Positions 51,676-62,708 of a stretch of 64,000 nt of DNA are shown here, piece by piece. The DNA is from Muricea muricata (Eukaryota; Cnidaria; Anthozoa; Malacalcyonacea; Plexauridae). The first letter of the stretch is position 1. Each line of letters begins with the position of its first letter. Below the pieces are notes generated by a model. The model was given only the letters and a program-made list of their open reading frames with translations, was not told the DNA's origin and searched no databases. Location of the stretch: the NCBI GenBank assembly GCA_963855995.1, contig OY979718.1, forward strand, positions 30,537,282 through 30,601,281, given 5' to 3'. The translations under genes and the position numbers were made by a program.

Positions 51676-52450
51676 CTGTCTTACCTGTCTTACCTGTCTT
51701 ACCTATCTTAATCAACTTACCTCTCTTACATGTGTTACATGTCATATCTGTTTTACCTCTCTTACCTGTCTTACGTGTCTTACATGTCTTACCTGTCTTA
51801 TATGTCTTACTTGTCTTACCTGTCTTACCTGTCCTACTTGTCTTAAATTTCTTACTTTTCTTACCTGTCTTACCGTTCCTACCGTTGTTACATGTTTTAC
51901 TTTTCTTACCTGTTTTACCTGTCTTATCGGTGTTACCTGTCTTACCTGTCTTACCTGTCTTAATTTTCTTGTCCGTCTTGTCTGTCTTATCTGTCTTATC
52001 TGTCTTGACTCTGTTACCTGTCTTGCCTTTCTTATGTGTCTTACCTGTCTTACATGTCCTACGTGTCTTACCTCTCTTACCTCTCATACCTGTCTTACCT
52101 GTCTTAACTGTCTTACCAGTCTTACCTGTCTTAGCTTTTTTACCTGTCTTGTTTTACTTTCCTGTCTCACCTGTCTTTTCTGTCTACCTGTTTTACCAGT
52201 CTTACCTGTGTTGCCGGTTTTACCTGTCTTACCTGTTTGGCCTGTCTTACCTGTCTTACCTGTTTTACCTGTCTTACCTGTGCTTCTGTATTACCTGTCT
52301 CACCTTTCTCATCTGTCTTTTCAGTTTTAACTATTTTACCTGTCTTAACAGTCTTTTCTGTCTTATCTGTTTTATCTGTCTTATCTGTCTTATCTGTCTT
52401 ATTCGTCTTATCTGTCTTACTTTCTTACCTGTTTTACCATCTTATCTGTT
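51676..52450. repeat. 1.6-kb minisatellite module, copy 3 (lacks the TCTCTTATC cluster)
   Basis: AATCAAC recurs at 51,710, followed by the same ACCGTTCCTACCGTTG and GTTGCCGG markers. The first part of the module, with cluster 2/3, is absent. The copy is joined directly after the TTATGTGTTTCACC end of copy 2, which shows a deletion or unequal exchange. Confidence 0.8.
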
Positions 52451-55202
52451 TCACCTTTCTTACCTGTCTTACATGTCTTATCTGTCTTACCTCTTTTACC
52501 TGACTTACCTGTGTTACATGTTTTACCTGTCTTACATTTCTTACATGTCTTACTTGTCTTACCTTTCTTACCTGTCTAACATGTCTTACCAGTTTTACCT
52601 GTCCCACCTGTTTTTCCTGTCTTACAATTTTTACCTTTCTTCCCTGTCTTACCTGTAAAACCTGTCTTATTTGTTTTACCTGTCTTACCTGTCTTAACTG
52701 TCTTACGTGTCTAAATTGTCTTACGTTTCTTACCTGTCTTACTCGACTTTCCTGTCTCACCTGTGTTTTCTGTGCACCTGTCTTACCAGTGTTACCTGTG
52801 TTGCCTGTCTTACCTATCTTACTTTTTTTTCCTGTCTTACCTGTCTTTCCTAGTTTACCTTTCTTACTTGTGCTACTGTATTACCTGTCTCACCTGTCTT
52901 ATCTGTCATATCTGTTTTAAGTATTTTACCTGTCTTACCAGTCTTATCTGTCTTTTCTATCTTATCTGTCGTTTCTGTCTTATCTGTCTTATCTGTCTTA
53001 TTTGTTTTATCTGTCTTACCTGTGTTACCTGTCTTACTTGTTTTACCTCCCTCACCTGTCTTACCTGTTTTACCTCTCTTCCCTGGCTTGCCTTTGTTAC
53101 CTGTCTTACCTGTCTTAGCTGTCTTATCTGTCTTTTCTATCTTATCTGTCTTAGATTTCTTATTTGCCTTACCTGTCTTATCTGTCTTATCTATCTTACC
53201 TTTGTTACCTGTCTTTTCTGTCTTATATGTCTATCTGTCTTATCTGTCTTTTCTTTCTTATCCGTCTTACCTGTCTTATTTGTCTTATGTGTCTTACCTG
53301 TTTTATCTTTTTTACCTGTCTTGCCTGTCTTTTCTGTCTTATCTGTCATAAATTTCATATCTGTCGTATCTGTCTTTTCTGTCTTTTTTGTCGTTTCTTT
53401 CTTATCTAACTTATTTGTCTTATCTATCTTATCTGTCTTATGTCTCTTATCGGACTTATCTCTCTTATCTCTCTTATCTGTCTTACCTGTCTTAAATATA
53501 TTACCTGTCTTACCTTTCTTACATCTTTTACCTGTTTTACCTTTCTTACCTGTGTTACTTGTCTTACCTGTCTTACCTGTCTTACCTGTCTTAAATCTCT
53601 TACTTTTCTTACCTGTCCTACCATTCTTACCTGTGTTACATATTTTACTTTTCTTACCTGTCTTACCTGTCTTACCTGTCTTACCTGTCTTATCGGTCTC
53701 ACCTGTCTTACCTGTCTTACCTGTCTTATCTGTGTTGTCTGTCTTGTCTGACTTATCTGTCTTATCTGTCTTATCTGTCTTATCTGTCTATCTGTCTTAT
53801 CTGTCTCAACTGTCTCATCTGTTTTGACTCTGTTACCTGTTTAGCCTGTCTTACCTGTCTTACCTGTCTTACCAGTCTTACATGTCTTATCTGTCTTACC
53901 TGTCTTACCTGTCTTACCTGTCTTACCTGTCTTACCTGTCTTACCTGTGTTATCTGTGTTGTCTGTCTTGTCTGACTTATCTGTTTTATCTGTCTTATCT
54001 GTCTTATCCGTCTTAACTGTCTTATCTGTCTATCTGTCTTATCATTCTCATCTGTCTCATCTGTTTTGACTGTGTTACCTGTTTTGCCTGTCTTACCTGT
54101 CTTACCCGTCTTACATGTCTTATCTGTCTTACCTCTCTTACCTGTCTTACCTGTCTTACATGTCTTATCTGTCTTAGCTGTATTACATATTTCACCTGTC
54201 TTACCTCTCTTACCTGTCTTACATGTCTTAACTGTCCTAATTGTCTTACCTGTCTCACCTGTTTTACTTGTCTTACATTTTTTACCTTTCTTACCTGTCT
54301 TACCTGTAATACCTGTCTTACCTGTCTTACCTGTCATAGCTGTCTTGACTGTCTTACCTGTCTTACCTGCTTTACCTGTCTTACTTGATTTTCCTGTCTC
54401 ACCTGTCTTTTGTGTCTACCTGTCTTACCTGTCTTAATTTCTTTCCTGTCTTACTTGTCTTACCTGTCTTGCGAGTCATGCTTGTCTTACCTGTTTTGTC
54501 TGTCTTACCTGTGCTACTGTATTACCTGTCTCACCTGTTTTATCTGTTTTATCGGTCTTAACTATTTTACCTGTCTTATCAGTCTTATCGGTCTTATATG
54601 TCTTATCTGTCTTATCTTTCTTATTCGTCTTATCTGTCTTACTTTCTTACCAGTTTTACCATTTTACCTGTTTTACCTGTCTTACCTGTCTTACATGTTT
54701 TACCTCTTTTACCTGTCCTACCTTTACTACCTATTTTACCTGTGGTATTGATCTTACCTTTCTTACTTGCTTACCAGGCTTACCTGTCTTATTTGTCTTA
54801 CCTTTCTTATCTTTCTTACTGGTCTAACCTGTCTTACCTGTCTTACCTGTCTTACTTGTCTTACCTGACTTACCTGCTTACTTTTTTACCTGTCTTACCT
54901 GTCTTACCTTTCTTACCTGTCTTTCCTGTTTTATCTGTCTTTTCTATCTCATCTGTTTTAGCTGTCTTATCTGTCTTATCTGTCTTATCTGTCTTACCTG
55001 TCTTACCTGGATTTTCTTTCTTATCTGTCTATCTGTCTTACCTGTCTTATCGGTCTTATTTGTCTTATTTGTTTTATCTGTCTTACCTGTCTTACCATTC
55101 TTACCTGTCTTTTCTTTTTTACCTGTCTGGTCTGTCTGTTCTGTCTTTTTTGTCGTGTCTGTCTTATCTGACTTATTTGTCTTATCTGTCTTATCTGTCT
55201 TA

Positions 55203-55265
55203 TCTCTCTTATCTCTCTTATCTCTCTTATCTCTCTTATCTCTCTTATCTCTCTTATCTTTCTTA
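55203..55265. repeat. TCTCTTATC cluster 4
   Basis: About six to seven units of TCTCTTATC. They are preceded by GTCTGGTCTGTCTGTTCTG about 70 bp upstream, as in clusters 5 and 7. Confidence 0.85.
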
Positions 55266-58200
55266 CCTGTCTCACCTGTCTTACCTGTCTTACATGTCTT
55301 ACCTGTCTTACCTGTCTTACTATTTTACCTGTCTTACGTTTCCTACCTTTCTTACCTGTCTTTTTTTTCTTACCTGTCTTGTTATTCTTACCTGTGTTAC
55401 ATATCTTTACTTTTCTTACCTGCTTTACCCGTTTTACCTGTCTTAGCTGTCTTATCTGTCGTACCTGTCTTACCTTTCGTACGTATCTTACCTATATTAT
55501 CTGTCTTATTTATCATATCTGACTTATCTCTCTTATCTGTCTTATCTGCCTAATCTGTCTTTTATGTCTTATCTGTTTTATCTGTTTTATCTGTCTTGAC
55601 TCTGTTACCTGTCTTACCTGTCTTACTTGTCTTACATTTCTTACCAGTCTTACCTGTCTTACCTGTCTTATCTGTCTTACCTGTCATACCTGTCTTACCT
55701 GTCTTACCTGTCTTACATGTCTTATCTGTCTTACCTCTTTACCTGTCTTACATGTCTTACCTGTCTTACCTGTCATACATCTTTTACCTGTCTTACCAGT
55801 CTTACATGTCTTACCTGTCTTACCTGCCTTACCTGTCTACCTGTTTTACTTGTGTTACCTGTCTTACCTGTCTTACTTGTCTTACTTGTCTTATCTGTTT
55901 TACCTGTGCTACCTGTCTTATTTGTCTTATCAGTCTTATCTGTCTTACCTGTCTTACTTGGCTTTTCTGTCTTATCTGTCTATCTGTCTTATCTGTCTTA
56001 TCTGTCTTATCTGTCTTATCGGTCTTATTTGTTTTATCTGTCTTACCTGTCTTACCTGTCTTAGCTCTCTTATCAGTCTTTTCTATCTTATCTGTCTTAG
56101 CTGTCTTATTTCTCTTATCTGTCTTATCTGTTTTATCTATCTTACCTTTCTTACCTGTCTTTTCGGTATTATATGTCTATCAATCTTATCTGTCTTTTCT
56201 TTCTTATCTGTCTTATCTGTCTTATTTGTTTTATGTGTCTTACCGGTCTTATCTTTTTTACCTGTCTTGTCTGTCTTTTCTGTCTTATCTGTCATAAATT
56301 TCATATCTGTCGTATCTGTCTTTTCTGTCTTTTTTGTCGTTTTTTTCTTGTCTAACTTTTTTGTCTTATCTGTCTTATCTCTCTTATCTCTCTTATCGGT
56401 CTTATCTCTTTTATCTCTCTTATCTGTCTTACCTGTCTTAAATATATTACCTGTTTTAACTTTCTTACATGTTTTACCTGTTTTACCTTTCTTACCTGTC
56501 TTAAATCTCTTACTTTTCTTATCTGTCTTACCATTCCAACCGTTGTTACATGTTTCACTTTTCTTACCTGTTTTACCTGTCTTACCTGTCTTATCGGTCT
56601 TACCTGTCTTACCTGTCTTATCGGTCTTACCTGTCTTACCTGTCTTACCTTTCTTAAATTTCTTGTCTGCCTTTTCTGTCTTATCTGTCTCATGTGTCTT
56701 ATCTTTTTTGACTATGTTACCTGTCTTTCCTTTCTTATGTGTGTTACCTGCTTACATGTCTTACCTGTCTTACCTCTCTCACCTGTCTTACCTGTCTTAC
56801 CTGTCTTAACTGTCTTACCAGTCTTACCTGTCTTACCTTTTTTACCTGTCTTGTTTGACTTTCCTGTCTCACCTGTCTTTTCTGTCTACCTGTTTTACCA
56901 GTCTTACCTGTGTTGCCTGTTTTACCTGTCTTACCTGTTTTGCCTGTCTTACCTGTCTTATGTATTTTACCTGTCTTACCTGTGCTACTGTATTACCTGT
57001 CTCACTTTTCTCATCTCTCTTTTCAGTCTTAACTATTTTACCTGTCTTACCAGTCTTTTCTGTCTTATCTGTTTTTTCTGTTTTATCTGTCTTATCTGTC
57101 TTATTCGTCTTATCCGTCTTACTTTCTTACCTGTTTTACCATCTTATCAGTTTCACCTGTCTTACCTGTCTTACATGTCTTATCTGTCTTACCTCTCTTA
57201 CCTGACTTACCTGTGTTACATGTTTTACCTGTCTTACATTTCTTACATGTCTTACTTGTCTTACCTCTCTTACCTGTCTAACATGTCTTACCTGTTTTAC
57301 CTGTCTCACCTGTTTTTCCTGTCTTACAATTTTTACCTTTCTTACCTGTCTTACCTGTAAAACCTGTCTTATTTGTCTTACCTGTCTTAACTGTCTTACC
57401 TGTCTAACCTGTCTTACCTTTCTTACCTGTCTTACCTGACTTTCCTGTCTCACCTGTCTTTTCTGTCTACCTGTCTTACCAGTCTTACCTGTTTTGCCTG
57501 TCTTACCTATCTTACTTTTTTTGCCTGTCTTACCTGTCTTACCTGTTTTACCTTTCTTACTTGTGCTACTGTATTACCTGTCTCACCTGTCTTATCTGTC
57601 ATATCTGTCTTAAGTATTTTACCTGTCTTACCATTTTTATCTGTCTTTTCTATCTTATCTGTCTTAGCTGTCTTATCTGTTTTATCTGTCTTATCTGTCG
57701 TATCTGTCTTGACTATTTTACGTGTCTTACCAGTCTTATCTGTCTTATCTGTCTTATCTGTCTTGTCTGTCTTATTCGTCTTATCTGTCTTACTTTCTTA
57801 CCTGTTTTACCATCTTACCTTTTTTACCTGTCTTCCCTGTCTTACATGTCTTACCTGTTTTACCTGTGCTACTTTTTCAACCTATCTTATCCGTTGTATT
57901 GATCTTACCTGTCTTACCTGTCTTACCTGGCTTACCTGTCTTATTTGTCTTACCTTTCTTACCTTTCTTACTGGTCTTACCTGTCTTACCTATATTACTG
58001 TCTTACTTGTCTTACATTCCTTACCTGTCTTTCTTTTTTACCTGTCTTACCTGTCTTACCTTTCTTACCTGTCTTACCTGTCTTATCTGTCTTTTCTATC
58101 TCATCTGTTTTACCTGTCTTAACTGTCTTATCTCTGTTACCTGTCTTACCTGCCTTTTCTGTCTTATCTGTCTATCGGTCTTATCTGTCTTATCGGTCTT

Positions 58201-58346
58201 ATTTGTCTTATTTGTTTTATCTGACTTACCTGCCTTACCATTCTTACCTGTCTTTTCTTTTTTACCTGTTTGGTCTGTCTGTTCTGTCTTTTTTGTCGTT
58301 TCTGTCTTATCTGTCTTATTTGTCTTATCTGTCTTATCTGTCTTAT

Positions 58347-58416
58347 CTCTCTTATCCCTCTTATCTCTCTTATTTCTCTTATCTCTTTTGTCTCTCTTAT
58401 CTCTCTTATCTCTCTT
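58347..58416. repeat. TCTCTTATC cluster 5
   Basis: About eight units with variants TCCCTCTTA, TTTCTCTTA and TTTTGTCTC, so it is more degraded than clusters 2 and 3. Confidence 0.8.
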
Positions 58417-58950
58417 ACCTGTCTCACCTGTCTTACCTGTTTTACATGTCTTACCTGTCTTACCTGTCTTACTTGTTTCACCTGTCTTACCTGTCCTACC
58501 TTTCTTACCTGTCTTTATTTTCTTACCTGTTTTACCATTCTTACCTGTGTTACATATCTTTACTTTTCTTACCTGCTTTACCCGTTTTACCTGTCTTACC
58601 TGTCTTTTCTGTCTTACCTGTCTTACCTGTCTTACCTGTCGTACCTGTTTTACCTATCTTATCTGTCTTATTTGTCATTTGTGACTTATCTCTCTTATCG
58701 GTCTTATCTGTCTTATCTGTCTTATATGTCTTATCTGTCTTATCTGTCTTATCTGTCTTGACTCTGTTACCTGTCCTACCTGATTTACATTTCTTACCAG
58801 TCTTACCTGTCTTACCTGTCTTACCTGTCTTACCTTGCTTACCTGTCTTACCTGTCTTACCTGTCTTACCTGTCTTACCTGTCTTACATGTCTTACCTGT
58901 CTTACCTCTTTACCTGTCATACATGTCTTACCTGTCTTACCAGTCTTACA

Positions 58951-59721
58951 TGTCCTGCCTGTTTTACCTGTCTTACCTGTCTTACCTGTCTTACCTGTCT
59001 TACCTGTTTTACCTGTCTTACCTTTCTTACCTTTCTTACCTGCCTTACCTGTCTACCTGTTTTACCTGTCTTAAGCTGTCTTACCTGTCTTACTTGTCTT
59101 ACTTGTCTTATCTGTCTTACCTGTGCTACCTGTCTTATCTGTCTTAGCTTTCTTCTCTGTCTTATCTGTCTTATCTGTCTTATCTGTCTTATCTGTCTTA
59201 CCTGTCTTACCTGGCTTTTCTGTCTTATCTACCTATCTGTCTTATCTGTCTTATCTGTCTTATCTGTCTTATTTGTTTTATCTGTCTTACCTGTCTTACC
59301 TTTCTTGGCTGTCTTATCTGTCTTTTCCATCTTATCTGTCTTAGCTGTCTTATTTGTCTTATCTGTCTTATCTGTCTTATCTATCTTACCTTTCTTACCT
59401 GTCTTTTCTGTCTTATATGTCTATCTGTCTTCTCTGTCTTCTCTTTCTTATCTGTCTTATATTTCTTATTTCTCTTATGTGTCTTACCTGTCTTATCTTT
59501 TTTAAATGTCTTGTTTGTCTTTTCTGTCTTATCTGTTATAAATTTCATATCCGTCGTATCTGTCTTTTCTGTCTTTTTTTTCGTTTCTTTTTATCTAATT
59601 TATTTGTCTTATCTGTCTTATCTCTCTTATCTCTCTTATCGGTCTTATCTCTTTTATCTCTCTTATCTGTTTTACCTGTCTTAAATATATTACCTGTCTT
59701 AACTTTGTTACCAGTCTTACA
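58951..59721. repeat. Recent tandem duplication, copy 1 (771 bp)
   Basis: The copy begins TGTCCTGCCTG and runs through TTAAGCTG (59,071), GGCTTTTCTGTCTTATCTACC and ATAAATTTCATATCCGTCG to TTAACTTTGTTACC. The next copy has the same rare variants in the same order. Confidence 0.9.
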
Positions 59722-60483
59722 TGTCCTGCCTGTTTTACCTGTCTTACCTGTCTTACCTGTCTTACCTGTTTTACCTGTCTTACCTTTCTTACCTTTCTTA
59801 CCTGCCTTACCTGTCTACCTGTTTTACCTGTCTTAAGCTGTCTTACCTGTCTTACTTGTCTTACTTGTCTTATCTGTCTTACCTGTGCTACCTGTCTTAT
59901 CTGTCTTAGCTTTCTTCTCTGTCTTATCTGTCTTATCTGTCTTATCTGTCTTATCTGTCTTATCTGTCTTACCTGTCTTACCTGGCTTTTCTGTCTTATC
60001 TACCTATCTGTCTTATCTGTCTTATCTGTCTTATCTGTCTTATTTGTTTTATCTGTCTTACCTGTCTTACCTTTCTTGGCTGTCTTATCTGTCTTTTCCA
60101 TCTTATCTGTCTTAGCTGTCTTATTTGTCTTATCTGTCTTATCTGTCTTATCTATCTTACTTTTCTTACCTGTCTTTTCTGTCTTATATGTCTATCTGTC
60201 TTCTCTGTCTTCTCTTTCTTATCTGTCTTATATTTCTTATTTCTCTTATGTGTCTTACCTGTCTTATCTTTTTTAAATGTCTTGTCTGTCTTTTCTGTCT
60301 TATCTGTTATAAATTTCATATCCGTCGTATCTGTCTTTTCTGTCTTTTTTTTCGTTTCTTTTTATCTAATTTATTTGTCTTATCTGTCTTATCTCTCTTA
60401 TCTCTCTTATCGGTCTTATCTCTTTTATCTCTCTTATCTGTTTTACCTGTCTTAAATATATTACCTGTCTTAACTTTGTTACA
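59722..60483. repeat. Recent tandem duplication, copy 2 (about 762 bp)
   Basis: This is almost identical to 58,951-59,721. The offset falls from 771 to 762 bp between the TGTCCTGCC and TTAAGCTG markers, which is the loss of exactly one 9-bp unit. The end differs: TTTGTTACATGTC here, TTTGTTACCAGTC in copy 1. Confidence 0.9.
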
Positions 60484-61180
60484 TGTCTTACCTGTTTTAC
60501 CTTTCTTACCTGTGTTACTTGTCTTACCTGTCTTACCTGTCTTACCTGTCTTAAATCTCTTACTTTTTTTACCTGTCCTACAAGTCTTACCTGTGTTACA
60601 TATTTTACTTTTCTTACCTGTCTTACTATCTTACCTGTCTTACCTGTCTTATCGGTCTTACCTGTCTTAACTGTCCTAATTGTCTTACTTGTCTTATCTG
60701 TCTTGTTTGTCTTGTCTGACTTATCTGTCACCTGTCTTATCTTTCTTATCTGTCTTATATGTCTTATCTGTCTATCTGTCTTATCTGTCTCATCGGTCTG
60801 ATCTGTTTTGACTCTGTTACCTGTCTTGCCTGTCTTACCTGTCTTACCTATCTTACCAGTCTTACATGTCTTATCGTTCTTACCCCTCTTACCTGTCTTA
60901 CCTGTCTTACATGTCTTATCCGTCTTAACTGTCTTACATTTCTCACCTGTCTTACCTCTCTTACCTGTCTTACATGTCTTACCTGTCCTACTTGTCTTAC
61001 CTGTCTCACCTGTTTTACCTGTGTTACATTTTTTACCTTTCTTACCTGTCTAACCTATAATACCTGTCTTACCTGTCTTACCTGTCTTACCTGTCTTACC
61101 TGTCTTACTTGTCTTACATGTCTTGACTTTCTTACCGGTCTTACCTGTCTTACCTGTCTTACCTTCATTACCTGTCCTAC

Positions 61181-62708
61181 TTGATTTTCCTGTCTCACGT
61201 GTCTTTTGTGTCTACCTTTCTTACCAGTCTTAATTTTTTGCCTGTCTTACTTGTCTTTCCTGTCTTCACTTTCATGCTTAACTTACCTGTTTTATCCGTC
61301 TTACCTGTGCTACTGTATTACCTGTCTCACCTGTTTTATCTGTCTTATCTGTCTTAACTAGTTTACCTGTTTTACCAGTCTTTTCTGTCTTATCTCTCTT
61401 ATCTGTCTTATCTGTCTTATTCGTCTTATCTGTCTCACTTTCTTACCTGTTTTACCATCTTACCTGTTTACCTGTCTTACCTGTCTTACATGTCTTACCT
61501 GTTTTACCTGTCCTACCTTTTCTACCTATTTTACCTGTGGTATTGATCTTACCTGTCTTACCTGTCTTACCTGGCTTACCTGTCTTATTTGTCTTACCTT
61601 TCTTACCTTTCTTACTGGTCTTACTTGTCTTACCTGTCTTACCTGTCTTATCTGTCTTACCTGTTTTACTTTTTTACCTGTCTTACCTGTCTTATCTGTC
61701 TTTTTTATCTCATCTGTTTTAGCTGTCTTATTTGTTTTATCTGTCTTATCTGTCTTACCTGGCTTTTCTGTCTTATCTGTCTCTCCGTCCCATCTGTCAT
61801 ATCCGTTTTATTTATCTTATATGTTTTATCTGTCTTATTTTTCTCACCATTCTTACCTGTCTTTTCTTTTTTACCATTCTAGTCTGTCTGCTCTATCTTT
61901 TCTATCGTTTCTGTCTTATCTGTCTTATTTGTCTTATCTGTCTTATCGGTCTTATCTCTCTTGTCTCTCTTATCTCTCTTATCTCTCTTACCTGTCTCAC
62001 CTGTCTTACCTGTCTTACCCGTCTTACCTGTCTTACCTGTCCTACCTTTCTTACTTGTTTTACCTGTCTTACCTGTCCTACCTTTCTTACCTGCCTTTAT
62101 TTTCTTACCTGTCTTACCATTCTTACCTGTGTTACATATCTTTACTTTTGTTGCCTGCTTTACCCGTTTTACCTGTCTTACCTGTCTTATCTGTCTTACC
62201 GGTCTTACCTGTCGTACCTGTCTTCCCTATCTTATCTGTCTTATTTGTCCTATCTGACTTATCTCTCTTATCTGTCTTATCCGTCTTATCTGTCTTATAT
62301 GTCTTGACTTTTCCTGTCTTACCTGTCTTACCTTTCTTACCAGTCTTACCTGTCTTACCTTTCTTACCTGTCTTACCTGTCTTACCTGTCTTACATGTCT
62401 TACCTATCTTACCTGTCATACATGTCTTACCTGTCTTACCAGTCTTACATGTCTTATCTGTCTTACCTGTCTTACATGTCTCACCTGTCTTACCTCTCTT
62501 ACCTGTCTTACATGTCTTACCTGTCCTACTTTTCTTACCTTTCTCACCTGTTTTACCTGTCTTACATTTTTACCTTTCTTACCTTTCTAACCTGTAATAC
62601 CTGTCTTACCTGTCTTACATGTCTTACCTGTCTTACCTGTCTTACAAGTCTTGACTTTCTAACCGGTCTGACCTCTCTTACCTGTCTTACCTTCCTTACC
62701 TGTCCTAC
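61181..62708. repeat. 1.5-kb duplication, copy 1
   Basis: The copy starts TTGATTTTCCTGTCTCACG and contains CTTCACTTTCATGC, TACTGTATTAC (61,311), GGTATTGATCTT, cluster 6 and TTTGTTGCCTGC (62,145). The next copy starts 1,528 bp later. Confidence 0.85.
61955..61990. repeat. TCTCTTATC cluster 6 (short)
   Basis: Four units, one reading TCTCTTGTC. It is the counterpart of the longer cluster 7 in the 1.5-kb duplicate downstream. Confidence 0.8.

Noticed and set aside
50395-51711. 438-codon + strand open frame resembling a leucine-rich membrane protein
   Set aside because: It is a translation of the 9-bp unit. Other frames of the same DNA are equally open, and the frame switches composition wherever an 8- or 10-bp unit occurs.
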